This document shows, piece after piece, positions 8,232-16,837 of a stretch of DNA of 64,000 nucleotides. Origin of the DNA: Pedobacter africanus (GTDB taxonomy: Bacteria > Bacteroidota > Bacteroidia > Sphingobacteriales > Sphingobacteriaceae); NCBI RefSeq assembly GCF_900176535.1, contig NZ_FWXT01000001.1:2852001-2916000 (forward strand), written 5' to 3'. Numbering within the stretch: the stretch's first letter is position 1; each line of letters opens with the position of its first letter. The notes below the pieces were generated by a model. The model ran no database searches, had not been told where the DNA came from, and saw only the letters and a list, made by a program, of their open reading frames with translations. A program made the position numbers and the translations under genes.

Positions 8232-9413
8232 ATGTCTTTATCAGATTTTTTTTCTCCGGTAAACCCAGACAGGTTTACACCAAAACAGGGATTTTATACC
8301 AGTCAGCTAGGTTTAAAGGCCGGGTTTTTTACGGACAAATTCCCTGATCTGGGCGAAAAAAAATACGATATTGCCATTTTTGGTGTGCAGGACGACCGGG
8401 CTGCGGTAAATAACGAGGGTTGTGCACTGGCTCCCGATTATTTCAGGTCCCAGTTTTACAGTTTAAATGAAGGGCCGTTTATTTCCAGGATCATTGATCT
8501 GGGAAACATTAAAGCCGGGGCGTCCATTTCAGATACTTATGTGGCGGTAAAAACCGTGGTTGCCGAATTGATTAAGCTGGATATCCTTCCAGTGATCATT
8601 GGCGGGGGCCAGGACCTGACCTATGCGCAGTACCTGGCTTATGAAAGCCTGGAGCAAAAAGTAGACCTGGTGGTGGTTGATAGTAAGTTTGACCTCGACG
8701 AGGAAGACGAAGAAGGATTAGCAGCCAAATCGGATACCTATCTGAATAAAATTTTGCTGCATCAGCCCAATTACCTCTTCAATTTCAGTAATATCGGGTA
8801 CCAGACCTATTTTGTAAACCAGGACAGCCTAAAGGTGATGAGCAAACTCTATTTTGACGCACACCGTTTGGGAGAGTTTGCCAGTGACATTACTTTAACG
8901 GAACCCATCATCAGGAATGCAAGTATGATCAGTTTCGATATCAGCGCTATTCGCTCCTCTGATGCAGGTGCCAATGCGAATGCCAGTCCGAATGGCTTTT
9001 ATGGCGAACAGGCCTGTGCCATTACCCGTTATGCAGGGATGAGCGACAAGCTTACTTCCATTGGCTTTTATGAATTTAACCCCGCATTTGATCAGAACGG
9101 ACAAACAGCCATGCTGCTGGCACAAATGGTATGGTATTTTATAGAAGGTTATTATAACCGTAAAAAGGATTTTCCGTTGAGTCCAAAATCGCAATACCTC
9201 ATTTACAGGGCAAGCTTAAATGATGGGTCTGCTGAGATGCTTTTTGTAAAAAGCAAGAAATCGGACCGCTGGTGGATGCAGGTGCCTTATCCTACTGGTA
9301 TCTCCAAGAATGAACGTTACCATCTGGTTCCCTGCCGTTATGACGATTATACCACAGCTGTAAATGGCGAAATGCCCGATCTTTGGTGGCGGACCTTCCA
9401 AAAGCTACTATAA
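8232..9413 (+). CDS. Arginase/formimidoylglutamase-fold protein with degenerate metal site
   Basis: The 393-residue protein has the ureohydrolase core, but the manganese-binding motifs are altered. The usual GGxHS is GGGQD (residues 124-128), DAHxD is DSKFD (150-154) and the SxDxD motif is SFDIS (234-238). Both metal-ligand histidines and one aspartate are therefore missing. Strong motifs around NYLFNFSNIGYQTYFVN and NANASPNGFYGEQ suggest the protein is nonetheless under selection. It may be a non-hydrolytic member or use different chemistry. It is a single gene, divergent from the SDR and followed by an independently promoted TlpA-type gene. Confidence 0.8.
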   Translation: MSLSDFFSPVNPDRFTPKQGFYTSQLGLKAGFFTDKFPDLGEKKYDIAIFGVQDDRAAVNNEGCALAPDYFRSQFYSLNEGPFISRIIDLGNIKAGASISDTYVAVKTVVAELIKLDILPVIIGGGQDLTYAQYLAYESLEQKVDLVVVDSKFDLDEEDEEGLAAKSDTYLNKILLHQPNYLFNFSNIGYQTYFVNQDSLKVMSKLYFDAHRLGEFASDITLTEPIIRNASMISFDISAIRSSDAGANANASPNGFYGEQACAITRYAGMSDKLTSIGFYEFNPAFDQNGQTAMLLAQMVWYFIEGYYNRKKDFPLSPKSQYLIYRASLNDGSAEMLFVKSKKSDRWWMQVPYPTGISKNERYHLVPCRYDDYTTAVNGEMPDLWWRTFQKLL

Positions 9414-9432
9414 TATTACATTAAACCCTGCG

Positions 9433-9461
9433 TTGTAATTTCAGTCTATTGAGTAAATTTG
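9433..9461 (+). promoter_or_regulatory. Promoter of the DUF4369-TlpA gene
   Basis: TTG at 9433-9435 and TAAATTTG at 9454-9461 are separated by 18 bases, a full Bacteroidota-type promoter 33 bases before the ATG at 9495. Confidence 0.75.
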
Positions 9462-9494
9462 AACTACAAATAACTTTAACTTATTATTGAAATT

Positions 9495-10640
9495 ATGAAA
9501 AAGATCGTATTGATCGCAACCTGTTTGTTGCCTGCCGCTGTTATGGCACAAGGTAAATTTACCATCAACGGTAAAGTTGGCAACCTGGGTTCACCCGCAA
9601 AAGCTTACCTGACGTATGGCCCGAGAGCCACTCCGGTAACAGATTCAGTTGACATTAAAGGGGGTAAATTTGCATTTACAGGCTCCACAGAAGGCATAAG
9701 CCAGGCTTCCATCAGGATCAAGCACGATAGTGCGCCTGTTAAACGTGGTGTTCCGGGAGACGCACTTACTTTTTATCTGGAGCCTAAAGCTATGGAGATC
9801 GTATCGGCTACCGATTCAGTAAAACATGCTGCAATAAAGGGCTCAAAAGTGAATGAGGACAATGCCAAATACAAGGCCATGACCAAGTCGGTAAATGAAA
9901 AAAATGCCGCTTTGATGGCCGAGTACTACGGTAAAACCCCTGAGCAGCGTAAAGATGAGGCTTACATGAAAACGGTAATGAGCCGTGATGAGGCCATCAG
10001 GAAGGAAACTGCTGAATTGAATAAAAAATTCTATGCGGCAAACCTGGATTCTTATGTGGGCCTTGTGGCTTTCAGAAGCATTATGGATGTTGATGGCGAT
10101 CTGAAAGGAACAGAAACAGACTTTAATAAGTTCTCTGCTGCTGTTAAGGCTACAGACCTTGGTAAAAGCATTGCACAGGCCATTGATGCTGCCAAAAAAA
10201 CAGGAGTAGGACAATTGGCGATGGACTTTACACAAAATGATGTAAACGATAAGCCGGTTAAATTGTCTGATTTCCGCGGAAAATATGTATTGCTTGATTT
10301 TTGGGCTTCATGGTGCGGTCCTTGCCGTGGCGAAAACCCGAATGTGGTAAAAGCTTATAACGCTTATAAAGACAAAAACTTTACCGTACTTGGTGTGTCA
10401 TTGGACAATCCAGGTAAAAAACAGGATTGGTTAAATGCAATTGAAAAAGACGGCCTGACCTGGACACACGTGTCGGATCTTAAGGGATGGGACAATGCTG
10501 CTTCCAAAATGTATGGTGTGCGTGGTATCCCTGCAAACTATCTGATTGATCCTTCAGGAAAGATCATTGCTAAGAATGTAAGAGGTGAGGAACTACAGAA
10601 AAAACTTGCTGAAGTTCTGGGCGCAGGACAGTCCAAATAA
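9495..10640 (+). CDS. Periplasmic TlpA-like thioredoxin with N-terminal DUF4369
   Basis: The 381-residue protein has a signal peptide (ending near VMAQ), a DUF4369 beta domain over roughly residues 20-125, a helical linker, and a C-terminal AhpC/TSA-thioredoxin domain. The redox pair is Cys274 and Cys277 in WCGPC, and the cis-proline loop reads RGIPAN. Such proteins act as periplasmic thiol-disulfide reductases or resistance-type thioredoxins in Bacteroidota. The gene is monocistronic, with its own promoter and a strong terminator. Confidence 0.9.
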   Translation: MKKIVLIATCLLPAAVMAQGKFTINGKVGNLGSPAKAYLTYGPRATPVTDSVDIKGGKFAFTGSTEGISQASIRIKHDSAPVKRGVPGDALTFYLEPKAMEIVSATDSVKHAAIKGSKVNEDNAKYKAMTKSVNEKNAALMAEYYGKTPEQRKDEAYMKTVMSRDEAIRKETAELNKKFYAANLDSYVGLVAFRSIMDVDGDLKGTETDFNKFSAAVKATDLGKSIAQAIDAAKKTGVGQLAMDFTQNDVNDKPVKLSDFRGKYVLLDFWASWCGPCRGENPNVVKAYNAYKDKNFTVLGVSLDNPGKKQDWLNAIEKDGLTWTHVSDLKGWDNAASKMYGVRGIPANYLIDPSGKIIAKNVRGEELQKKLAEVLGAGQSK

Positions 10641-10674
10641 CCCTTATGATAAGGTAATTTGGTGTCTTATGATA

Positions 10675-10714
10675 AAAAAAGACCGCTGAGTGCATCACTT
10701 CAGTGGTCTTTTTT
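10675..10714 (+). terminator. Terminator after the TlpA-like gene
   Basis: A 15-bp stem with one G-U pair (10675-10689 and 10700-10714) encloses a 10-base loop and ends in a run of T on the plus strand. The A run on the other side would also allow minus-strand use, but no gene approaches from there. Confidence 0.85.
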
Positions 10715-10811
10715 ATTTGTCGGAATTGGCCCCCTAAAATGGCGCCGCTGCCCCTGCTTTATTGTTGAACATCTGGCTAACTTTAATTGTTCATTATAAA
10801 AACAAAAGAAG

Positions 10812-11306
10812 ATGGAAACGAAAACAGCTAGCAGCAGAATGCAGTCACTGGTCATACTTTATGACATGCATACCGATTACTTTATAAGGGCTTTGGATGG
10901 CATTTCCGATCAGGATGCCCAAAACCGTTTAGATACCAAAGCCAATCATGTGGCCTGGCTTACCGGAAGCCTGGTTCAGGAAAGATTTGAAATGGCTAAG
11001 CTTTTGGGAGTAGAGCAGAGCCCAGCTGCAAATGAATTGTTTAAAGATCATCAAGGGATTCAGGACAACGTTACTTATCCGTCACTGAAGACTTTTACTA
11101 ACGACTGGAAAAAGATCAGTCCATTATTGAGAGATGCTTTTATCAATGTAACAGATCAGCGCCTGAACGAAATGATTGAAATGCCCGGAATGAAATTCAG
11201 CTTATTTGAATATGTGACCTTTTTAATTTACAGGGAGGCCAATTGTATCGGGCAGATTGCTTTATGGAGGCGCTTAATGAATTACCCGGGGCTGAAATAC
11301 GATTAA
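10812..11306 (+). CDS. DinB-like four-helix bundle protein
   Basis: The 164-residue protein resembles the DinB/YfiT superfamily. It has the NHVAWLTGSL signature (His46) in helix 2 and the GQIALWRRL ending typical of the last helix. In many members a third metal-ligand histidine precedes GQI; here the segment reads YREANCIGQI, so that ligand appears to be lost. The family includes metal-dependent thiol transferases, but no activity can be assigned. A small sigma-like gene follows 71 bases later. Confidence 0.65.
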   Translation: METKTASSRMQSLVILYDMHTDYFIRALDGISDQDAQNRLDTKANHVAWLTGSLVQERFEMAKLLGVEQSPAANELFKDHQGIQDNVTYPSLKTFTNDWKKISPLLRDAFINVTDQRLNEMIEMPGMKFSLFEYVTFLIYREANCIGQIALWRRLMNYPGLKYD

Positions 11307-11377
11307 GCCCATAATTGGTATGTTTTTTGCTGAAAAGCAAGGGGTTAGGTAATGTGAAAACATTAACAGAACCCTCT

Positions 11378-11605
11378 ATGGCTACAAAGACAACCAATCT
11401 AGAATCGCAGCAGATCCCATTGCAGAATGAATGCTGTCCGGTTTTTATCAAGTATTTTGAAGGGTATAAGTACCATGAAATTGCTGCAGCATTAAATTTG
11501 CCGCTGAAAACGGTTAAAGAACGGCTTAGAAATAATAAACGCAGGTTAAGGATCAATCTCAGGATGTTCGCCCGGCATTTCAGGACTGCCCTGCATGATT
11601 TGTAA
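11378..11605 (+). CDS. Mini-protein resembling sigma-70 region 4 only
   Basis: The chosen ATG at 11378 gives 75 residues; the longer frame from 11315 adds a poor N-terminus. The segment FEGYKYHEIAAALNLPLKTV is the region 4 helix-turn-helix seen in ECF-type sigma factors of Bacteroidota, followed by a basic helix. Region 2, needed for core and -10 contacts, is missing. It could be a decayed sigma gene or a free-standing DNA-binding modulator. A good terminator follows, and the reading frame is intact. Confidence 0.55.
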   Translation: MATKTTNLESQQIPLQNECCPVFIKYFEGYKYHEIAAALNLPLKTVKERLRNNKRRLRINLRMFARHFRTALHDL

Positions 11606-11627
11606 ATATACAATACCTATGTACAGA

Positions 11628-11656
11628 AGAGGCCGGGGCACCGGCCTCTCTTATTT
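11628..11656 (+). terminator. Terminator after the sigma-like mini-gene
   Basis: A 9-bp stem AGAGGCCGG with CCGGCCTCT (11628-11636 and 11641-11649) has a GGCA loop and a T-rich tail. It separates this unit from the convergent purD. Confidence 0.8.
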
Positions 11657-11678
11657 TGGAATAAATATATTCGGTTTT

Positions 11679-12953
11679 TTAGGAAATAAGGTCAAACCCA
11701 ATGTCTTCCCTAAAGTATTTGCCGTCAAAATAAATGCGTGCAGCATCAGCTGTTGCAGATTGTAGAGCTTCAAACTGGCTGTTCTGCAGACTGGATATCG
11801 CCAAAACACGGCCCCCGTTTGTTTTTACCACACCACCCTCCAGGACTGTTCCGGCATGGAATACCTTTGAGTCCCGCACATTCTCAATCCCGCTGATGGT
11901 TTTGCCTTTTTCATAGTCGCCTGGATAGCCGCCGGCAACTATCATTACTGTTGCCGCATTTTTAGAGCTGATTTCCAGTTTAAAGCCTTTTAGTTTCTTT
12001 TTTGATGCAGCAAGGAAGAGTTCTACCAGATCACTTTCAATTCTTGGGATTACACTTTCGGTTTCCGGATCGCCCATACGGCAGTTGTATTCTATAACCA
12101 GGGGTTTTTCGTTTACTTTGATCAATCCGAAGAAAATGAAGCCGGTATAATCTATATTGTCTTTCTTTAAGCCATTGATGGTTGGGATAATGACATCGCG
12201 TTCTACTTCATCCATAAAGGCTTTGCTGGCAAAAGGTACCGGAGATACTGAACCCATACCACCGGTGTTTAAGCCGGTATCGCCTTGACCGATGCGTTTA
12301 TAATCTTTCGCTTCCGGCAGAATTACATAGTTCTCACCATCGGTAAGCACAAATACAGAAAGCTCTATGCCATTTAAAAACTCTTCTACAACAACTGTTG
12401 CTCCTGCATCTCCAAACTTACCACTTAGCATCAGTCTCAGTTCTTCCTGAGCTTCGGCTGTATTGTCCAATATTAAAACACCTTTACCTGCGGCCAGTCC
12501 GTCTGCTTTTAAAACGATAGGAAGGGCGTGCGATTGCAGATAGGCCAGTCCTTCTTCCAGGGTTTCACTGGTAAAAGAGCGTGAGGCTGCGGTAGGGATA
12601 CCATGGCGGGCCATAAACTGCTTGGAAAAGTCTTTGCTGCCTTCCAGAATGGCGCCTTCTTTTTTAGGGCCGATCACCGGAATGCCTGCAAGTTCTTCAT
12701 CATTCACAAAAAAATCGTGTATTCCATTTACCAGGGGTTCTTCAGGACCTACAACAACCAATGCAATATTTTCTTTAAGTACCAGAGCCTTTACTGCTTC
12801 AAAGTTATTGGGGTTAATGTTTGCATTTTTACCGTAAGCATTTGTACCGCCATTACCCGGGGCGATAAACAGTTGTGAGCATTGAGAAGATTGACTGATC
12901 TTCCAGGCAAAAGCACTTTCTCTGCCACCGGAACCTAATAGTAAAATGTTCAT
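11679..12953 (-). CDS. purD: Phosphoribosylamine--glycine ligase (GARS)
   Basis: This is the second enzyme of de novo purine synthesis: ATP-dependent joining of glycine to phosphoribosylamine. The chosen ATG at 12953 starts the normal N-terminus MNILLLGSGGRESAFAWK; the frame extends 16 residues further upstream without homology. ATP-grasp motifs are visible: KADGLAAGKGV, GMGSVSPVP and IEYNCRMGDPETE. The length of 424 residues is normal. A TATATTTG promoter element lies 46 bases upstream, so it is probably transcribed apart from the sugar transporter genes before it. Confidence 0.96.
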   Translation of the reverse strand: MNILLLGSGGRESAFAWKISQSSQCSQLFIAPGNGGTNAYGKNANINPNNFEAVKALVLKENIALVVVGPEEPLVNGIHDFFVNDEELAGIPVIGPKKEGAILEGSKDFSKQFMARHGIPTAASRSFTSETLEEGLAYLQSHALPIVLKADGLAAGKGVLILDNTAEAQEELRLMLSGKFGDAGATVVVEEFLNGIELSVFVLTDGENYVILPEAKDYKRIGQGDTGLNTGGMGSVSPVPFASKAFMDEVERDVIIPTINGLKKDNIDYTGFIFFGLIKVNEKPLVIEYNCRMGDPETESVIPRIESDLVELFLAASKKKLKGFKLEISSKNAATVMIVAGGYPGDYEKGKTISGIENVRDSKVFHAGTVLEGGVVKTNGGRVLAISSLQNSQFEALQSATADAARIYFDGKYFREDIGFDLIS

Positions 12954-12998
12954 TCGCGTTTGATTTGTTGTTTTATCTGATGGATCGCCCATCTCCGG

Positions 12999-13006
12999 CA
13001 AATATA
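12999..13006 (-). promoter_or_regulatory. Promoter -7 element of purD
   Basis: TATATTTG on the minus strand fits TAnnTTTG and sits between the SSS transporter stop (13033) and the purD ATG (12953). No clear TTG lies at the right distance upstream. Confidence 0.45.
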
Positions 13007-13032
13007 CCGCCTAACTCAAACAAATCCTAAAC

Positions 13033-14721
13033 TTACCAGTAAACTGTATAGAGTGCTACCAATATTCCGATAATAATGAGCGCGCCGACAGCAAAACTCC
13101 GTGTTGTTTTGAACATGCTGGGATCTACTTCCAGTCCTTTTGGACTTACGCCCTTTTTATTTTCAATTGTACTGATGATGTACATGCCCAGTGCACAAAA
13201 CAGGAATACAAAGCCCATTCTGTCGAGAAAAGGAATTTCATACAGCATGGTGCCGTTTTCCTGTTTTACCAGTTTAGAAAACCCAAAGGCTTGCAGAAAC
13301 TCCAGATCTATAATTAACGGCAGTTTCTTTAGCAATACAGATAATGAAAAGCCACCAAGCGTAGCAAATAAGGCTGCGTTTGAAGTGGTTTTCTTCCAGA
13401 AAAAACCTAATATGAACATTGCAAAAATACCCGGGGAGAAAAATCCAGTGTATTCCTGGATAAACTGGAAACCTCCCTTTTTATCGATGCCAAGATGGGG
13501 GGCGATTACTACACCCAATATCATGGCTACAATAATGGTAATTTTACCTACCATTACCAGATTACGCTCAGAAGCTTCCTTCTTAATGGCTTTTTGATAA
13601 ATGTCGAGTGTAAAAATGGTAGCAATGCTATTCGCTTTACCCGCCAGTGAGGCCACCACTGCAGCGGTCAGGGCTGCAAAGGATAGGCCTTTTAGTCCGG
13701 CTGGCAATAGGTTCAAAAGTACAGGATATGCCCTGTCCGGGTTAATGGTTCCATCCTGTAGCATCTCGGTCTGAAATGCGCCGTCTTTGTATAGTACGTA
13801 GGCGGCAATGCCTGGAAGTACTACTATCACAGGCATCAACAACTTCAGGAAGGCGCCGACCTGAATACCACCCCGGGCTGTATTCAGGTCGGCGCCAAGA
13901 GCCCTTTGAGTAATGTACTGATTGCATCCCCAATAATTCAGGTTTACAATCCACATGCCACCTGCCAATACGGTTAAGCCCGGTAAATCTATATAGCTTT
14001 CGTTGTCGGGTTTAAGGATCATATGGAAATGCTCTGAAGCTTTTTGTGTCATGACAGCATAACCCCGTAAAATTCCCTCAGCACCATAATGTTCTGAAAC
14101 CAGGTTTAAGGCAAGATAGGTGGTGGCCAGTCCACCAAGTATAAGAAAGAATACCTGGATTACATCAGTGTATCCAATCACCTTCATTCCACCTAGTGTA
14201 ATGATAATAGCGAATGCAGCGATGGCATACATGCATAGGTTTATATCAAAACCAGAGATGCTGCTCACTGCCAGGGCGCCCAGGTAAAGAATTGAAGTTA
14301 AATTGACCACGATATAAAGCAGCAGCCAGAAAACTGCCATGATCATGGCTACTGTACTGTTGTATCGCTGGTGCAGAAACTGGGGCATGGTAAATATCCT
14401 GTTTTTAAGGTACACCGGGATAAAGAATACCGCCACAACAATAAGGGTTGCCGCTGCCATCCATTCGTATGTGGCAATGGCAAGTCCCATTTTAAAACCT
14501 GAACCGCTCATTCCGATGAATTGCTCAGCCGAGATATTTGAGGCGATCAGTGATGCCCCGATGGCCCACCAGGTTAATGAACCTTCTGCCAGGAAATAAT
14601 CTTTTGACCCGGCGGATGCCGATTTTTTCTTGTTATAGATGTAGAGCCCATAAGCAGCTACAATGATAAAGTAGATAAAAAATACAATATAATCTTTGGT
14701 ATCCAGCAGGTTTTTGCTCAT
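13033..14721 (-). CDS. Sodium:solute symporter (SSS/SLC5 family), probably sugar
   Basis: The 562-residue protein has about 14 hydrophobic segments and the SSS layout: DYFLAEGSLTWWAIGASLIASNISAE-type start (two adjacent conserved motifs), an NYWGCNQYITQRALGA loop and SLAGKANSIATIFTLDIYQK. These resemble sodium/glucose and sodium/galactose cotransporters. It is the last gene of the DUF5107-PhyH-isomerase-MFS-SSS run, 35 bases after the MFS gene. The cluster thus encodes two unrelated inner-membrane carriers, likely for two products of the same glycan. Confidence 0.9.
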   Translation of the reverse strand: MSKNLLDTKDYIVFFIYFIIVAAYGLYIYNKKKSASAGSKDYFLAEGSLTWWAIGASLIASNISAEQFIGMSGSGFKMGLAIATYEWMAAATLIVVAVFFIPVYLKNRIFTMPQFLHQRYNSTVAMIMAVFWLLLYIVVNLTSILYLGALAVSSISGFDINLCMYAIAAFAIIITLGGMKVIGYTDVIQVFFLILGGLATTYLALNLVSEHYGAEGILRGYAVMTQKASEHFHMILKPDNESYIDLPGLTVLAGGMWIVNLNYWGCNQYITQRALGADLNTARGGIQVGAFLKLLMPVIVVLPGIAAYVLYKDGAFQTEMLQDGTINPDRAYPVLLNLLPAGLKGLSFAALTAAVVASLAGKANSIATIFTLDIYQKAIKKEASERNLVMVGKITIIVAMILGVVIAPHLGIDKKGGFQFIQEYTGFFSPGIFAMFILGFFWKKTTSNAALFATLGGFSLSVLLKKLPLIIDLEFLQAFGFSKLVKQENGTMLYEIPFLDRMGFVFLFCALGMYIISTIENKKGVSPKGLEVDPSMFKTTRSFAVGALIIIGILVALYTVYW

Positions 14722-14756
14722 GAGATTGTTTATTTGGTTCGGATTGGTAAAGCGTT

Positions 14757-16034
14757 TTAAAGCCTGGGTTTGGTTCCTTTCAGGCTGTAATATAAGTTGA
14801 AAAGGTAACAGGGTATTAGAATGAAGTAGGCATACTGATTATTGGTGTATTTAGCTAAAGCGCCATAAACAAGTGGCATAATGGCACCGCCCGCCACACC
14901 CATGATCAGAATTGCTGAACCGCGGTTCAGCAATTTCCCCTTTAAGCCTTTAAGGGCTTGCGGCCATATGGCGGGCCACAACAATGCATTGGACAGGCCT
15001 AGCAAGGCAATAAAGATAATGGAGGCAGTACCCGGTACAAATATCGCCAGTAACGATATGCAAATACCTAGACAACTAGAATAAGTGAAAGCTTTTTCCT
15101 GAGAAATGATCCTGGGAATGGCAAATACCCCAAACATATACCCTAGCATGGTACTGGCCAGTGTATAAGAAGTAAGGTGTTTGGCAATATTTAAGGATAA
15201 GCCATGATAAATGCCATAATTGCCAATGGTATCTCCAGCAATCACCTCTAATCCTACAGTCGAAAATATGGCAATAAAACCCAGTATAAAATTTTTTCTG
15301 ACCACAGCTGCTTGTTCAGTGGGGCTGTTGTTTCTGCCTGCAGGGGCCACAGGGTTTTCAATTTCAGGCAGGTGTGCAAACCTGATCATATAGGCAATAA
15401 TCAAAAGTATAGCCGTAAGTACAAGATAAGGCATAATTACTGCGTGGGCGAGGTTATCCAGCCGTGCCTGCCGCTCAGCATTCCCCATGCTTTGCAGTTC
15501 GGCAATCAGCCCATCCGAATTTTTTAGAATAATGGCACCCAGGATAAGGGGGGCTATTACACCTGCGAACTTATTGCAGATCCCCATAATGTTAATACGC
15601 TGCGCGGCCTTTTCTGGTGGGCCGAGCAGAGTGATGTAAGGATTTACAGCGGTTTGCAGCAAAGTTGTGCCGGTTCCAACCACAAATAGCCCCAACAGAA
15701 ACAGTGGGTAATAGCGCATCTGTGCAGCAGGAATAAAAAGAGCACAGCCGACTGCCATGATAATCAGTCCTAAACGCATTCCTTTAACCATACCAGTTTT
15801 CTCCAGGATCTTGCTGGAGGGAATGGCCATAACCGTATACGATATGTAAAAAGCAAAAGTAACCAGGTAAGCCTGCCATTCTTCCAACTCGCAGGCAATC
15901 CTCAGATAAGGAATAAGCGTCCCGTTAACCCAGGTAATGAAGCCAAAAATGAAGAAGAAGGCCCCGATGGTAATGATTTGTCGGGTAAGGACATTCTTCG
16001 ATGGCGCAGGTATGGTCAAGGTCTCATGTGGCAT
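14757..16034 (-). CDS. Sugar MFS transporter, FucP/GluP type
   Basis: The 425-residue protein has 12 predicted transmembrane helices and the N-terminal FFFIFGFITWVNGTLIPYL motif typical of the fucose/glucose-galactose proton symporters. Its start overlaps the end of the isomerase-like gene by 11 bases, which implies translational coupling. It should import a monosaccharide across the inner membrane. The sugar is not readable from the sequence. Confidence 0.9.
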   Translation of the reverse strand: MPHETLTIPAPSKNVLTRQIITIGAFFFIFGFITWVNGTLIPYLRIACELEEWQAYLVTFAFYISYTVMAIPSSKILEKTGMVKGMRLGLIIMAVGCALFIPAAQMRYYPLFLLGLFVVGTGTTLLQTAVNPYITLLGPPEKAAQRINIMGICNKFAGVIAPLILGAIILKNSDGLIAELQSMGNAERQARLDNLAHAVIMPYLVLTAILLIIAYMIRFAHLPEIENPVAPAGRNNSPTEQAAVVRKNFILGFIAIFSTVGLEVIAGDTIGNYGIYHGLSLNIAKHLTSYTLASTMLGYMFGVFAIPRIISQEKAFTYSSCLGICISLLAIFVPGTASIIFIALLGLSNALLWPAIWPQALKGLKGKLLNRGSAILIMGVAGGAIMPLVYGALAKYTNNQYAYFILIPCYLFNLYYSLKGTKPRL

Positions 16035-16836
16035 AATATCTGGTTTTAAGTAAGTCTTTCATATAATTGTTGAGCGCCCACTGATGGGCAGCTGCATCAG
16101 CTCTTTTTGAAGCCATATAGGGGTAAGGGCCGAACTCCGAAGTGAAGGTAAAAACACTGGATTTTCTTTTTTCCTGCATCTCAAGCACCTTGTCCCAACA
16201 TTTTAGATGATGATCAAGGGCCTCTGTCCATTCCGGCTCACGTGGATCACCTACCTGTGGCCCCTGGGTGAAACCAATACGGGAATGAATGTGTGCTGTT
16301 CTGGACAGTGCCAGGTCAACCGCAAATGCCTGATCTTCCAGATAGCTTTCTGCAACTGCAAACCAATGTGAAATGTCGAGTGTTAATTGCAGCCAGGGCA
16401 GCTTTTCCAGGTAGGCGTGTGTGGTATGTGCAGCAAAGCTGAATTTCCCCCGATGTGTTTCATGGACAATTGGCACGCCGGTCTTTTCGCTGATCTCTTT
16501 TGCCAGTGATAAAAGGGCTATATTCTGCTCAAAACTAAAGTGATCTTTTCCGGTATGGGAAGTAATAAACAGCGGTTTGGTTTGGGCAATTGCCAGCAGT
16601 CTGGATTCCATTTCCTGCCGGTGCACCTTAAAATCAGGACTTACCGTATCCCAGTGCACGGCGATTAGTTTTAAATCCAGATCGTCAAGGGCGCGTATCA
16701 TTTTTTTTTGTACAGCCGGGTCTGCCGGGAGGCTGACCTCCAGGCCATCGTAACCCGCTGCTTTTACCTTCCTTAAGAAAACGGCCCATTCCAGCTGCTC
16801 GCTGCCCCAGTGTGTACAGAAAAACAGTTTTTCCAT
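16024..16836 (-). CDS. Sugar phosphate isomerase/epimerase-like TIM barrel
   Basis: The 270-residue protein belongs to the xylose-isomerase-like TIM-barrel superfamily. The likely divalent metal site is Glu126 (HETHRG), Asp154 (DISHW), His184 (HIHSR) and Glu234 (TSEFGPYPY), all in the expected order. It could isomerise, epimerise or cleave a keto sugar. It lies one base after the dioxygenase gene and overlaps the MFS gene, so the three are likely one unit. No signal peptide is seen, which fits cytoplasmic action on an imported sugar. Confidence 0.82.
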   Translation of the reverse strand: MEKLFFCTHWGSEQLEWAVFLRKVKAAGYDGLEVSLPADPAVQKKMIRALDDLDLKLIAVHWDTVSPDFKVHRQEMESRLLAIAQTKPLFITSHTGKDHFSFEQNIALLSLAKEISEKTGVPIVHETHRGKFSFAAHTTHAYLEKLPWLQLTLDISHWFAVAESYLEDQAFAVDLALSRTAHIHSRIGFTQGPQVGDPREPEWTEALDHHLKCWDKVLEMQEKRKSSVFTFTSEFGPYPYMASKRADAAAHQWALNNYMKDLLKTRYYAT

Positions 16837-16837
16837 G

